Shown here in pieces: positions 24,933 to 33,576 of a stretch of 64,000 nucleotides of DNA. Under the pieces are notes generated by a model. The model did no database searches and had not been told where the DNA came from. It saw only the letters and a list, made by a program, of their open reading frames with translations. Source of the stretch: Paenibacillus xylaniclasticus (GTDB lineage Bacteria; Bacillota; Bacilli; Paenibacillales; Paenibacillaceae); the NCBI RefSeq assembly GCF_004001065.1, contig NZ_BIML01000013.1, positions 124,001-188,000 on the forward strand. The letters are read 5' to 3'. The position numbers and the translations under genes are program-made. The first letter of the stretch is position 1. Every line of letters begins with the position of its first letter.

Positions 24933-27755
24933 ATGACGAACTACGAATTTCCGTTCCGCAATCCAGAGCTGCCGCTTGAAGAACGTGTGCAGGATCTGGT
25001 ATCGCGACTGACGCTAGAGGAGAAAATTAATCTGATGCCGCAATATATGACCGCTGTTGAGCGGCTTGGCATCGGAGCTTATAAGCACGGAACTGAAGGA
25101 GCGCACGGTATCGCTTGGCTCGGAGAAGCGACCTCGTTCCCACAGCCGATCGGTCTTGGCTGCACGTGGGATCAAGAGTTGATGAAGGAAGTCGGTGATG
25201 TGATCGGTACGGAAGCGCGCGTCTTCTATAAGCGGAATCCGGCGGTGAACGGGCTGACGCTGTGGGCGCCGACGGTCGATATGGAGCGCGATCCGCGCTG
25301 GGGACGGACGGAGGAAGCGTACGGCGAAGATCCACATTTGACGGGCGAGCTGACGGCTGCCTTGACGCAGGGCATTCAGGGCGATCATCCCAAATATTTG
25401 AAAGCGGTCGCTTCACTGAAGCATTTTCTCGGAAATAATAATGAGATTAACCGCGGAAGCTGCTCGGCGAGCATCGATCCGCGCAGCATGCGTGAATATT
25501 ATTTTAAAGCGTTCGAGCCTGCCTTCGTCAAAGGCGGCGCCCAATCCATGATGACGGCCTACAATTCGATTAACGGAACTCCGGCGCTGCTGCATGAGAC
25601 GGTGAACAGCGTCGTGAAGGGACAATGGATGGACGGCTTTATCGTCAGCGACGCCGGCGATATGATCGGCATCGTGAAGGATCATCACTATTATGACTCG
25701 ATGGCGCAGGCAGTGGCGGATACGATCAAGGCCGGCATCGACAGTATTACAGATGAGGCTAAGGAAGTAACGGATGCGATTCGAGAAGCGCTGGAGCAGG
25801 GACTGCTTGCCGAATCCGATCTGGACCGCGCCTTGACGAATACGTTCCGCGTCCGGATGCGTCTTGGTGAGTTCGATCCGCAGGAGCAGGTGCCGTATGC
25901 GGCAATCGGCGAATCGTCGCTCATGACGCCGGAGCATCAAGCGCTGTCGCTTAAAGCTGCACATAAAAGCGTCGTCCTGCTGAAAAATGACGGGAGCTTG
26001 CCGCTCGACGCTGGCAAGCTGACCAAAGTAGCCGTCATCGGTCCGCTCGGCGATACCGTATACCGCGACTGGTATTCCGGCACATTCCCGTACAAAGTGA
26101 CACCGCTTCAAGCGATTCGCAAGAAGCTGGAGGGTGCATCGGTTGCCTTCGTCGACGGCAGTGACCGGATTAGGCTGCGTGCCAAGGAAAGCGGCATGTA
26201 TGTGACGATTGCCGAAGGTGAATCCAAGCCGCTTGCAGCATCGGGTTCTGCCGACAATGCTGAGACGTTCCGTCTCGATGATTGGGGATGGGGCAGCTTG
26301 ACGCTTCAGGCGGAAAGCAGCGGTAAATATGTGACGACGGACGACACTAGCGTTACCGCCTCAGCCGACGAAGTATTCGGCTGGTTCGTGAAGGAAGTAT
26401 TTCACCTGCTGCCGCAGGAGAACGGCTCTGCGGCGCTGACGTCGTGGAATAACCGGACGGTTGCGGTGTCAGAAGGCGGCTTGCTGTCGGTATCAGACGC
26501 CGCGCCGGCCCGTGCATATAACGAAGCGGAACTGTTTGAGAAGGAGACCGTTCATGACGGCTTGCAGGCTGCAGTAGAGGCTGCGAAGCAGTCTGAGGTT
26601 GCCATTGTCTTCGTCGGCAACAACCCGCTTGTGAACGGCAAGGAAGAGATCGACCGCCCAGGTCTGGAGCTCGCAGAGGCGCAGGAGCGTCTTGTGAAAG
26701 CGGTCTATGAGGTGAACCCGAATACGATCGTCGTCGTTACAGGCGGCTATCCGTTCGCGCTCAATTGGATTAACGAGCATATTCCGGCCGTTATTTATTC
26801 GTCCCATTCGGGGCAGGAGCATGGCAGCGCAATTGCGGATGTATTGTTCGGCGACTACAATCCGGCAGGCAGATTGAACATGACGTGGTACCGCTCCGAA
26901 GAGCAATTGACCGATATTATGGACTACGATATTGCCAAGAGCAAACGGACGTACTTGTATTTCGAGGACGCGCCGCTTTATCCGTTCGGTCACGGCTTGT
27001 CTTATTCCACGTTCACATACGGAAAGCCTCAGCTGGAATCGGAGGTCATCGGTGCAGACGGAGAGCTTGCAGTATCCGTTCGAGTGGAGAATACAAGCTC
27101 TATAGCTGGCGAAGAGGTTGTACAGCTGTATGTGCGCGGCGAGCAATCCCGGGTGAAGCGTCCGCTGAAGAAGCTGCACGGCTTCCGCCGCATCAAGCTG
27201 CAGCCTGGTGAAGCGAAGACGGTTGTGTTCAAGGTGCCGGCAATTGATTTGGCCATTTGGGACGTTACCCGTGAGAAATATGCGGTAGAGTCCGGCCCTT
27301 ACACGGTCATGCTCGGAAGCTCATCGGCTGACATCCGTGTGCAGGCTGTCGTCCAGATTAATGGAGAGACGATTCCGCCGCGCGATCTGAGCGTACAGAC
27401 GAAAGCGGAGAACTTCGACGATTACGAGGGCGTCGTCCTCGGCGAGAGCAAAGAAGGCTTCGCTTGCGTCGAGCTTGCGGGAGACAGCGGCTGGATTGCG
27501 TTTAAGGATGCCGATCTTCAGAGCGGAGCTGCTTCGTTCGAGGTACGGGCCGCAAGTGCTGCACAAGGCGGCCGTCTAGAAATTCGCCTTGATTCGCCGC
27601 AAGGTCCGGCAGCTGGCGCAATCGACATTACCCCGACAGGCGGCGTTCAGCAGTGGAGCACGTTCCATGCGCCGCTGGAGGGGCCGGCGGGACGCCGCAG
27701 CGTGTTCGTCAACATAACCGGCGATATTCGTATCAGTTGGATACGGCTGGCCTAA
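24933..27755 (+). CDS. Modular GH3 beta-glycosidase with beta-trefoil-like insert and CBM6-like tail
   Basis: A 940-residue beta-glucosidase/beta-xylosidase-type enzyme. The GH3 N-terminal barrel has the LTLEEKI opening, GTEGAHGIAW, WAPTVDMERDPRWGRTEE and KHFLGNN, with the nucleophile Asp240 in VSDAGD. The second GH3 domain (from about 350) is interrupted at about 413-523 by a beta-rich block (SGMYVT and SGKYVTTDD repeats). It resembles a fascin/ricin-like beta-trefoil where many relatives carry PA14. A fibronectin III-like domain (about 700-790) and a CBM6-like end (about 810-940) follow. There is no signal peptide, so it probably acts inside on imported oligosaccharides. The start at 24933 has AAGGAG nine bases upstream; the frame extends to 24864 without one. 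Confidence 0.9.
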   Translation: MTNYEFPFRNPELPLEERVQDLVSRLTLEEKINLMPQYMTAVERLGIGAYKHGTEGAHGIAWLGEATSFPQPIGLGCTWDQELMKEVGDVIGTEARVFYKRNPAVNGLTLWAPTVDMERDPRWGRTEEAYGEDPHLTGELTAALTQGIQGDHPKYLKAVASLKHFLGNNNEINRGSCSASIDPRSMREYYFKAFEPAFVKGGAQSMMTAYNSINGTPALLHETVNSVVKGQWMDGFIVSDAGDMIGIVKDHHYYDSMAQAVADTIKAGIDSITDEAKEVTDAIREALEQGLLAESDLDRALTNTFRVRMRLGEFDPQEQVPYAAIGESSLMTPEHQALSLKAAHKSVVLLKNDGSLPLDAGKLTKVAVIGPLGDTVYRDWYSGTFPYKVTPLQAIRKKLEGASVAFVDGSDRIRLRAKESGMYVTIAEGESKPLAASGSADNAETFRLDDWGWGSLTLQAESSGKYVTTDDTSVTASADEVFGWFVKEVFHLLPQENGSAALTSWNNRTVAVSEGGLLSVSDAAPARAYNEAELFEKETVHDGLQAAVEAAKQSEVAIVFVGNNPLVNGKEEIDRPGLELAEAQERLVKAVYEVNPNTIVVVTGGYPFALNWINEHIPAVIYSSHSGQEHGSAIADVLFGDYNPAGRLNMTWYRSEEQLTDIMDYDIAKSKRTYLYFEDAPLYPFGHGLSYSTFTYGKPQLESEVIGADGELAVSVRVENTSSIAGEEVVQLYVRGEQSRVKRPLKKLHGFRRIKLQPGEAKTVVFKVPAIDLAIWDVTREKYAVESGPYTVMLGSSSADIRVQAVVQINGETIPPRDLSVQTKAENFDDYEGVVLGESKEGFACVELAGDSGWIAFKDADLQSGAASFEVRAASAAQGGRLEIRLDSPQGPAAGAIDITPTGGVQQWSTFHAPLEGPAGRRSVFVNITGDIRISWIRLA

Positions 27756-27781
27756 TAGCTCGAACGATGCGAAACGGCTTA

Positions 27782-27825
27782 AACGGCTTAATCGTTGCTC
27801 CGGCACCGATTAAGCTGTTCTTTTT
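27782..27825 (+). terminator. Terminator after the GH3 gene
   Basis: AACGGCTTAATCG (27782-27794) pairs with CGATTAAGCTGTT (27807-27819), 13 base pairs with one G-U, followed by a T-rich CTTTTTAT. Confidence 0.8.
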
Positions 27826-28093
27826 ATGTGCGGCATTTTTTTTGAATCCTTTCTCCGCATTGGGCGTATTGAGTACAAGCAGTTAAATTAGTCTGGATGG
27901 CGTATTAAATTTTCTCCAGCTTTAAGGTATGAGATGGCTCTAATTTGTAGAGGCTAATTGTTTGTACAAGCAAGTAGATTTTTGAAGGTTACTAGAGTAT
28001 AGTTGGAGCTAGAGACAGGTAAAATCAAGGCAGATCTTCCCGATTTTTCTCGAATGCTGCGCTACAGCGATATAGAAAGGAGGTGAGCATGCA
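27826..28093. other. AT-rich region before the Ter locus
   Basis: No gene is visible. The promoter of the terD cluster should be here. I searched by eye for a TGAAAC/CGT extracytoplasmic-function signature, as used by the Bacillus yce genes, and for a GTTT/GGGTAT sigma-B signature, and found neither convincingly. A TATAGT (near 27999) is a possible -10 but without a clear -35. The region ends with a very strong ribosome site, AAAGGAGGTGA, at 28077-28087. Confidence 0.5.
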
Positions 28094-28684
28094 ATGTCGA
28101 TCAGTTTGGTTAAGGGCCAGAAGATTGATCTTACGAAAGGCAACGCAGGATTGACGAAGATTACGGTCGGACTTGGCTGGGACCCGGTTCAATCTCGTGG
28201 CTTCTTCGGGTTCAAGAAGCAGGCGAATATTGACTGTGACGCTTCCGTTCTGATGCTGAATGAGCAAGGGAAGCTGACTAACGATCTCCATGTTGTTTGT
28301 TTCTATAATAAACAAAGCCCTTGTCAATCCGTAGTCCACTCCGGTGATAATATTACGGGCGAAGGCGACGGCGATGATGAGCAAATTTTTATCGATCTGG
28401 CTAGAGTGCCTTCGGATGTAAGCAAAATACTCGCGGTCGTAAACATTTATGACTGTGTGAACCGTAAGCAGGACTTTGGAATGATTCAATCCGCTTACAT
28501 TCGTATTGTGGATGGAACGAGCGGTAACGAGCTGGTGCGCTTCAACCTGACTGAAGGTTATGCGGGTAAGACAGCGCTCATTTGTGGTGAAGTATATCGT
28601 CACAACGGCGAATGGAAATTCGCTGCGATTGGCGAAGGTACTCACGCAGTTCACGTAAATCAACTGGCAGCCGAGTATCGTTAA
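28094..28684 (+). CDS. TerD-family stress protein, divergent copy
   Basis: First of four TerD-domain genes. The 196 residues contain the TerD fold: [14 protein letters not shown] start, [16 protein letters not shown], and the acidic Ca-binding loop [16 protein letters not shown]. Compared with the next two copies it has an extra [11 protein letters not shown] segment after GLGWD, and it reads IDCDAS in place of DFDLDAS. Its C-terminus lacks the usual GLAxLCRxYG ending and reads [11 protein letters not shown]. TerD proteins bind calcium and act with TerC at the membrane in stress and tellurite tolerance. AAAGGAGGTGA precedes the ATG. Confidence 0.9.
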   Translation: MSISLVKGQKIDLTKGNAGLTKITVGLGWDPVQSRGFFGFKKQANIDCDASVLMLNEQGKLTNDLHVVCFYNKQSPCQSVVHSGDNITGEGDGDDEQIFIDLARVPSDVSKILAVVNIYDCVNRKQDFGMIQSAYIRIVDGTSGNELVRFNLTEGYAGKTALICGEVYRHNGEWKFAAIGEGTHAVHVNQLAAEYR

Positions 28685-28734
28685 GCTCCCGGCTGCTTAA
28701 TATAATGCCAGACTGGCAGAAAGAGGTGTTCGCC

Positions 28735-29310
28735 ATGGCAATTAGTTTGACGAAGGGCCAGAAGGTAGATCTGACGAAATCAAACCCTGGACTGACGAAA
28801 ATTACGGTCGGCCTGGGCTGGGATACGAACAAATATGACGGCGGCAAGGACTTTGACCTTGACGTATCGGTCTTCTTGGCGAATGCGGCAGGTAAAGTAG
28901 AGAACGAGCGTAACTTTATCTACTTCAACAACCGCCAGAACGAGAATGGCTCCGTTGTACATACGGGCGATAACCGCACGGGCGAAGGCGAAGGCGATGA
29001 TGAGCAAATCAAAATCGATCTTCCTAACGTTCCGTCGAATGTTGAGAAAATTGCGTTCACGATTACGATCTATGAAGCGGCTGAGCGCAACCAGAACTTT
29101 GGCCAAGTGTCCAATGCATACGTACGCATTCTGGACGAGAGCAATGGCAGCGAACTCATTCGTTTCGACCTTGGCGAGGACTTCTCGATCGAGACGGGAG
29201 TTGTCGTCGGCGAGTTGTACCGTCACAGCGGCGAATGGAAGTTCAGTGCCATCGGCAGCGGCTATAAGGATGGCCTGGCAGGCCTTGTTCGCGACTACGG
29301 CTTAGCATAA
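28735..29310 (+). CDS. terD: TerD-family stress protein
   Basis: Canonical TerD of 191 residues. [68 protein letters not shown] and a C-terminal [12 protein letters not shown] are all typical. The acidic motifs form the two Ca sites known in TerD structures. Start at 28735 has AAGAGGTG six bases upstream; an open frame back to 28612 lies inside the previous gene. It is 50 bases after the first terD-like stop and 84 before the next copy, one probable operon. Confidence 0.95.
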   Translation: MAISLTKGQKVDLTKSNPGLTKITVGLGWDTNKYDGGKDFDLDVSVFLANAAGKVENERNFIYFNNRQNENGSVVHTGDNRTGEGEGDDEQIKIDLPNVPSNVEKIAFTITIYEAAERNQNFGQVSNAYVRILDESNGSELIRFDLGEDFSIETGVVVGELYRHSGEWKFSAIGSGYKDGLAGLVRDYGLA

Positions 29311-29394
29311 TTTTCAAGCAATTGTGCCTGTGCGGCAGACCTGTCGCTTCAGCGGCTGTCTGTCGTACAACTTCACGAGGAGGATGAGTCATTC

Positions 29395-29976
29395 ATGAGC
29401 ATCTCACTTTCCAAAGGTCAGCGCATTGACCTGACGAAGACGAATCCCGGTTTGTCGAAAGTTGTGGTCGGTCTCGGCTGGGATACGAATAAATATAGCG
29501 GCGGAGCCGATTTCGACCTAGACGCATCCGCGTTCTTGCTGCACGAGGATGGGAAAGCGAAGGGTGCGGATGACTTCGTTTTCTACAATAATAAGCAGGG
29601 CGGCAATGGTTCTGTCGTGCATACAGGAGATAATCGTACGGGCGAAGGCGAAGGCGATGACGAGCAAATCGAAATTGACTTGAGCAGAGTGCCGGCGAAT
29701 ATTCATCGGATCGGTCTTACGGTTACGATCTATGATTACGAGAATCGCAAGCAAAACTTTGGCCAAGTATCCAACGCCTTCGTTCGAGTTGTAGATGCCT
29801 CTTCTAACCGCGAAGTGCTGCGTTACGATCTTGGCGAAGACTTCTCGACGGAGACGGCGGTCGTATTCTGTGAATTTTATCGTCATGGGGATGAGTGGAA
29901 ATTCCAGGCGATCGGCAGCGGCTTTACTGGCGGACTAGCGGCGCTGTGCCGGAACTATGGTTTAGACGCAAGCTAA
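29395..29976 (+). CDS. terD: TerD-family stress protein
   Basis: Second canonical TerD (193 residues), closely related to the previous gene over its whole length: [54 protein letters not shown] and [13 protein letters not shown]. Both acidic Ca-binding motifs are intact. AGGAGG lies ahead of the ATG. Similar neighbours and intact frames point to tandem duplication with both copies kept; subunits may mix in a complex. Confidence 0.95.
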   Translation: MSISLSKGQRIDLTKTNPGLSKVVVGLGWDTNKYSGGADFDLDASAFLLHEDGKAKGADDFVFYNNKQGGNGSVVHTGDNRTGEGEGDDEQIEIDLSRVPANIHRIGLTVTIYDYENRKQNFGQVSNAFVRVVDASSNREVLRYDLGEDFSTETAVVFCEFYRHGDEWKFQAIGSGFTGGLAALCRNYGLDAS

Positions 29977-30061
29977 CGCGAGTAGAGAAGTTTATTCGGC
30001 CCGCGCAAGAGCGGGCTTTGTTCCTTCTAATGCAAGATTAAAATTCAAAGGGTGACTTTGG

Positions 30062-31432
30062 ATGTCGGTGTCGGCAGTGAAAGGGCAAAAGCTCGATTTA
30101 ACGAAAACGAATCCTGGATTAACGAAGATTAGCGTCGGCATTGGCTGGAGGTCGTCGCAAGAGGTCGAGGTGGATGCGTCGGCCTTTCTATTAGGCGTTA
30201 ACGGAAAGACATCAAAAGATGAAGATCTGATTTTCTACAATAACCCTTCTAATGGTTTTATCCGTTATGAGGAAGGGAGAAATACCGACCGTAAGCTGTT
30301 CGAGATCGATCTGCAGCGAGTTTCGCCGCAGGTGGAGAAGATTGCGTTCAGTCTTACGCTATATAATGAAAGGCAAAGCTTCAAGCAAGTGAACGATGCT
30401 TATATCCGGTTTCTGAACGGGACCACCGGTCAGGAAGTGATCCGATATGACCTTGGAAACAACTTCTCCGTTGAGAATGCAATCGTCATCGGAGAGTTAT
30501 ATCGATATAATGGCGAATGGAAGTTTAACGCAATTGGGTCCGGCTTCTCGGGCGGGCTTAAAGCACTTTGCGGCAACTTCGGCATCGTTGTGAAGGACGA
30601 GCCTTCGCCTGCAGCGGACAAGCCTACATCATCGGCGCCAACACCGCCTGCGCCAGCAGCGCCGTCGACATCGTCGTCATCGGCTATTTCGCTGTCACAG
30701 CGAGCGCTCCGCGGAAGCGATGCCGCCCCTCCGTCATCGGCGCCGCAGTCCGCTTCTTCTCCGATATCGCTGTCGTCGCGGTCTACTAGTGCAAGCAGCG
30801 CTCCGGACGCTCCAGCGAAGCTGAATCTGACGAAGATTGAGCTGAAGAAGAAGGGAGACCGTATTAATTTGACGAAGTCGTCCGGCGGCTCGCTCGGCGA
30901 GATTGTAGTCAATTTGAACTGGAATCAGCGGACGGAGAAGAGCGGCTTGTTCGGAAGAGGCGGCCGGTCGATCGATCTTGATCTCGCCTGCCTATTCGAG
31001 CTGAAGGACGGCCGCAAGGGCGTCGTACAGGCGCTGGGTAATTCGTTCGGCTCTCTATCGAGAGCGCCATACATAATGCTTGACGGCGACGACCGAACCG
31101 GAACGGTGAAGACGGGCGAGAACATTCGCATTAATGGCGCGAAAGTTAGTGAGATTGAGCGTATTCTCGTCTTTACGTTCATTTATGAAGGGGTCGCGAA
31201 CTGGTCGGAGGCGGACGGTGTCGTGACGATCAGTCAACCTGGTGGTCCGGACATTGTCGTGCATCTGAATGAATACGACAATCGTAAAGGGATGTGCGCC
31301 ATTGCGATGATTCAGAATGTGAACAATGAGACGTTCAGCATCGAACGGCTCGTTCAATTCTATAATAAGCACTCCGAGCTTGACCAAGCTTACGGCTGGG
31401 GAATGCGATGGGTAGCCGGTAGCAAATCATAA
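30062..31432 (+). CDS. TerD-TerA fusion protein
   Basis: A 456-residue two-domain protein. Residues 1-180 are a TerD domain ([24 protein letters not shown], then EVDASAFLLG). The calcium loop [13 protein letters not shown] is missing and replaced by RYEEGRNTDRKLFEID, so calcium binding is probably lost or changed. About 185-255 is a linker rich in Ala, Pro and Ser. From 256 to the end is a TerA-like domain (LTKIELKKKGDRINLTK, DGDDRTGTVKTGENIRINGAKVSEI, RLVQFYNKHSELDQAYGWGMRW). The base composition of the linker (many TCG/TCA Ser codons) differs from the flanks. AAAGGGTGA precedes the ATG. It is likely a scaffold joining TerD proteins to TerA partners. Confidence 0.9.
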   Translation: MSVSAVKGQKLDLTKTNPGLTKISVGIGWRSSQEVEVDASAFLLGVNGKTSKDEDLIFYNNPSNGFIRYEEGRNTDRKLFEIDLQRVSPQVEKIAFSLTLYNERQSFKQVNDAYIRFLNGTTGQEVIRYDLGNNFSVENAIVIGELYRYNGEWKFNAIGSGFSGGLKALCGNFGIVVKDEPSPAADKPTSSAPTPPAPAAPSTSSSSAISLSQRALRGSDAAPPSSAPQSASSPISLSSRSTSASSAPDAPAKLNLTKIELKKKGDRINLTKSSGGSLGEIVVNLNWNQRTEKSGLFGRGGRSIDLDLACLFELKDGRKGVVQALGNSFGSLSRAPYIMLDGDDRTGTVKTGENIRINGAKVSEIERILVFTFIYEGVANWSEADGVVTISQPGGPDIVVHLNEYDNRKGMCAIAMIQNVNNETFSIERLVQFYNKHSELDQAYGWGMRWVAGSKS

Positions 31433-31485
31433 AGGATACAGCAAGAACAAAATTTGACTAAACGAAACTAATGGAGGCCGTATTC

Positions 31486-32223
31486 ATGGGTTGGTTCACT
31501 GATTTTATTCATGACATTGGAGAGAACTACGGGCATTTCTTCTCGTGGGCCGATCTGGCTGCAACGTTCTCCTCTCCGTCAGCATGGGGCATTATTCTAA
31601 GCCTCGTTATTCTGGAAGGACTGCTGTCGGCGGACAATGCGCTCGTGCTTGCGGTAATGGTTCGCCACCTTCCGAAGGATCAGCAGAAGAAGGCGTTGTT
31701 CTACGGTCTGCTCGGCGCATACGCTTTCCGGTTCCTTGCAATCGGACTCGGTACGTTCCTAGTTAAGATTACACTAGTCAAGTTACTGGGCGCCGCGTAT
31801 CTCATGTATATTGCATACAAAGGGCTGTTTAAGTCCGAGGATGATGGCGAAAGTACCAATAAGGGCTATGGCTTCTGGAAGACCGTCTTGATGGTCGAGC
31901 TGATGGATATCGCGTTTAGCGTCGACAGCGTTATAGCAGCGTTCGGTATTAGCAGTGAGGTATGGGTACTGTTCATGGGCGGTATTATCGGCGTGCTGAT
32001 GATGCGCGGCGTTGCGCAAGTGTTCCTGAAGCTGATCGAGCGTTTCCCAGAGCTGGAGAAGGCGGCTTTCGTCTTGATTGCAGTTATTTCGGTGAAGATG
32101 CTTCTGGGCGCTTTCCATATCGAAATTTCACATTATCTGTTCTTTGCTTCGATGATTGTTGTATTCGGCGGTGCAATCGTACTTAACCTGCTTCGCCGTA
32201 AACGGGAGAAAGAACAAGCTTAA
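31486..32223 (+). CDS. terC: TerC-family integral membrane protein
   Basis: A 245-residue membrane protein with about seven helices. Signature acidic residues of the TerC/YceF/Alx family are present: LEGLLSADNALVLAVMVRHLP in the first repeat and MVELMDIAFSVDSVIAAFGIS in the second. These lie within the membrane and are thought to move metal ions; Bacillus and other homologues are linked to Mn export. GGAGG lies nine bases before ATG 31486; an in-frame ATG at 31471 overlaps that site. It is the last gene of the terD unit, 53 bases after the TerD-TerA fusion, and probably anchors the TerD complex. Confidence 0.95.
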   Translation: MGWFTDFIHDIGENYGHFFSWADLAATFSSPSAWGIILSLVILEGLLSADNALVLAVMVRHLPKDQQKKALFYGLLGAYAFRFLAIGLGTFLVKITLVKLLGAAYLMYIAYKGLFKSEDDGESTNKGYGFWKTVLMVELMDIAFSVDSVIAAFGISSEVWVLFMGGIIGVLMMRGVAQVFLKLIERFPELEKAAFVLIAVISVKMLLGAFHIEISHYLFFASMIVVFGGAIVLNLLRRKREKEQA

Positions 32224-32273
32224 CCGACTAATGACTAGACTAACGGTAAGGCGGCTCTTTCATAACGAACATA

Positions 32274-32305
32274 GAATCCCTCCCTTCAGGAGGGATTCAT
32301 TCATA
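32274..32305 (+). terminator. Probable terminator or attenuator after terC
   Basis: GAATCCCTCC (32274-32283) pairs perfectly with GGAGGGATTC (32289-32298) around a five-base loop. The tail (ATTCATATTG) is T-rich but interrupted, so some transcripts may continue into the next Ter genes. Confidence 0.6.
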
Positions 32306-32364
32306 TTGACAGGCAATGGGGATGTTCCGGTGTAAAGCCGGGGGAGAGGGGAGGAACGGTCGAT

Positions 32365-33576
32365 ATGCGGTATTTTGCAGAGTTGTCTGAAGAAGAAGAA
32401 CGGACGTTATTTCATTCACCTCCTGTCTCGTTTACGAACCGGTCACCGAAGGAAGTGCTGGCGTACGCATTAGGCGCCGCGCTCTACATGCCGGCGACAA
32501 GGGCGACGATCGCAAGTGAAGTGATTGCAGGCAAGCTTCAGGGACTGATTACAGCTATTATTGATCTTGAAGACGCAATAGGCGACCTCCAAGTCGAGAC
32601 GGCAGAAGCGGCCGTTGTGCAGCATATGGCGAGAATTGCAATGGCATTGGAAAGCGGTGTGCTGACGCATGACCGGCTGCCGCTGCTGTTCGTTCGGGTA
32701 CGCTCGGTAGAGCAGATGCAGCGTCTGCTAGAACAGATTCACGATTCGGCTCATGTTCTGACGGGATTTGTTTTTCCAAAGTTTACGCCGGAGAACGGCG
32801 GTCTATATTTTGAACTGCTTGATGGCTTTAACCGCGGCAGGCAGAAGCGAGAGCCGCTCTTGTATGGTATGCCTGTCCTGGAGAGCGCACCTATTATTTA
32901 TCGGGAGACTCGTCATCAAATGCTGCTCGGCACGAAGCGTCTGCTTGACCGCTACCGTCCTTATGTATTGAACGTTCGGATCGGAGCAACGGATTTCTCT
33001 AGCTTGTTCGGTCTGCGCCGCTCGCCGGAGCTGACCGTCTATGATATTGCCGCAATTCGCGACTGTATAGCGGATATCGTCAATGTATTCGGACGTGCGG
33101 AGGATGGATACGTCATATCCGGTCCGGTATGGGAGTATTTCGAATCAGGCTATGACCGGGCTGCATTGGTGCCGCTTCGAGAAGCTATGCTGAGGGATAC
33201 GCTGCTTCCTGAGCTTGGACTTCCTCATAGCGTCTATAGAACGGAGGATGGGCACAGCGCTTTTATGCGCGAGATATGGCTCGATAAGGAGAACGGTATG
33301 ATTGGCAAAACGATAATTCATCCGTCCCAGCTTCGGCCGGTTCAAGCCATGTACACCGTTACGCATGAAGAATATGCTGATGCCTGTGCGATTCTCGCCA
33401 ACAGCGGGGGCGGTGTAGGCGTTATGAAGAGTGAGTACGCGAACAAAATGAACGAAATGAAGCCGCATTATCATTGGGCAACCAAAATGGTGACGCGGGC
33501 AAAAATATACGGGGTGCTGAATGTACAACAACGTTACACAGCCTTATTCCGAGAGCATGGCTACGCACGTTTATAA
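32365..33576 (+). CDS. Ter-associated HpcH/HpaI (citrate lyase-like) TIM-barrel protein
   Basis: A 403-residue enzyme of the C-C bond lyase TIM-barrel type that comparative genomics ties to Ter operons. Visible marks are ALGAALYMPATR, an acidic IIDLEDAIGD near residue 70 that matches the CitE-type metal-binding loop, LPLLFVRVRS with the substrate-binding Arg, FVFPKF, and KTIIHPSQLRPV near the C-terminus. The substrate is unknown; the family cleaves or forms C-C bonds in acyl-CoA or keto acids. GGGGAGGA lies before the ATG. The 3' end overlaps the next gene by 56 bases. Confidence 0.85.
   Translation: MRYFAELSEEEERTLFHSPPVSFTNRSPKEVLAYALGAALYMPATRATIASEVIAGKLQGLITAIIDLEDAIGDLQVETAEAAVVQHMARIAMALESGVLTHDRLPLLFVRVRSVEQMQRLLEQIHDSAHVLTGFVFPKFTPENGGLYFELLDGFNRGRQKREPLLYGMPVLESAPIIYRETRHQMLLGTKRLLDRYRPYVLNVRIGATDFSSLFGLRRSPELTVYDIAAIRDCIADIVNVFGRAEDGYVISGPVWEYFESGYDRAALVPLREAMLRDTLLPELGLPHSVYRTEDGHSAFMREIWLDKENGMIGKTIIHPSQLRPVQAMYTVTHEEYADACAILANSGGGVGVMKSEYANKMNEMKPHYHWATKMVTRAKIYGVLNVQQRYTALFREHGYARL

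Noticed and set aside
25413-26111. Minus-strand frame of 232 codons inside the GH3 gene
   Set aside because: Shadow of a high-GC third-position coding region; no motif or ribosome site.
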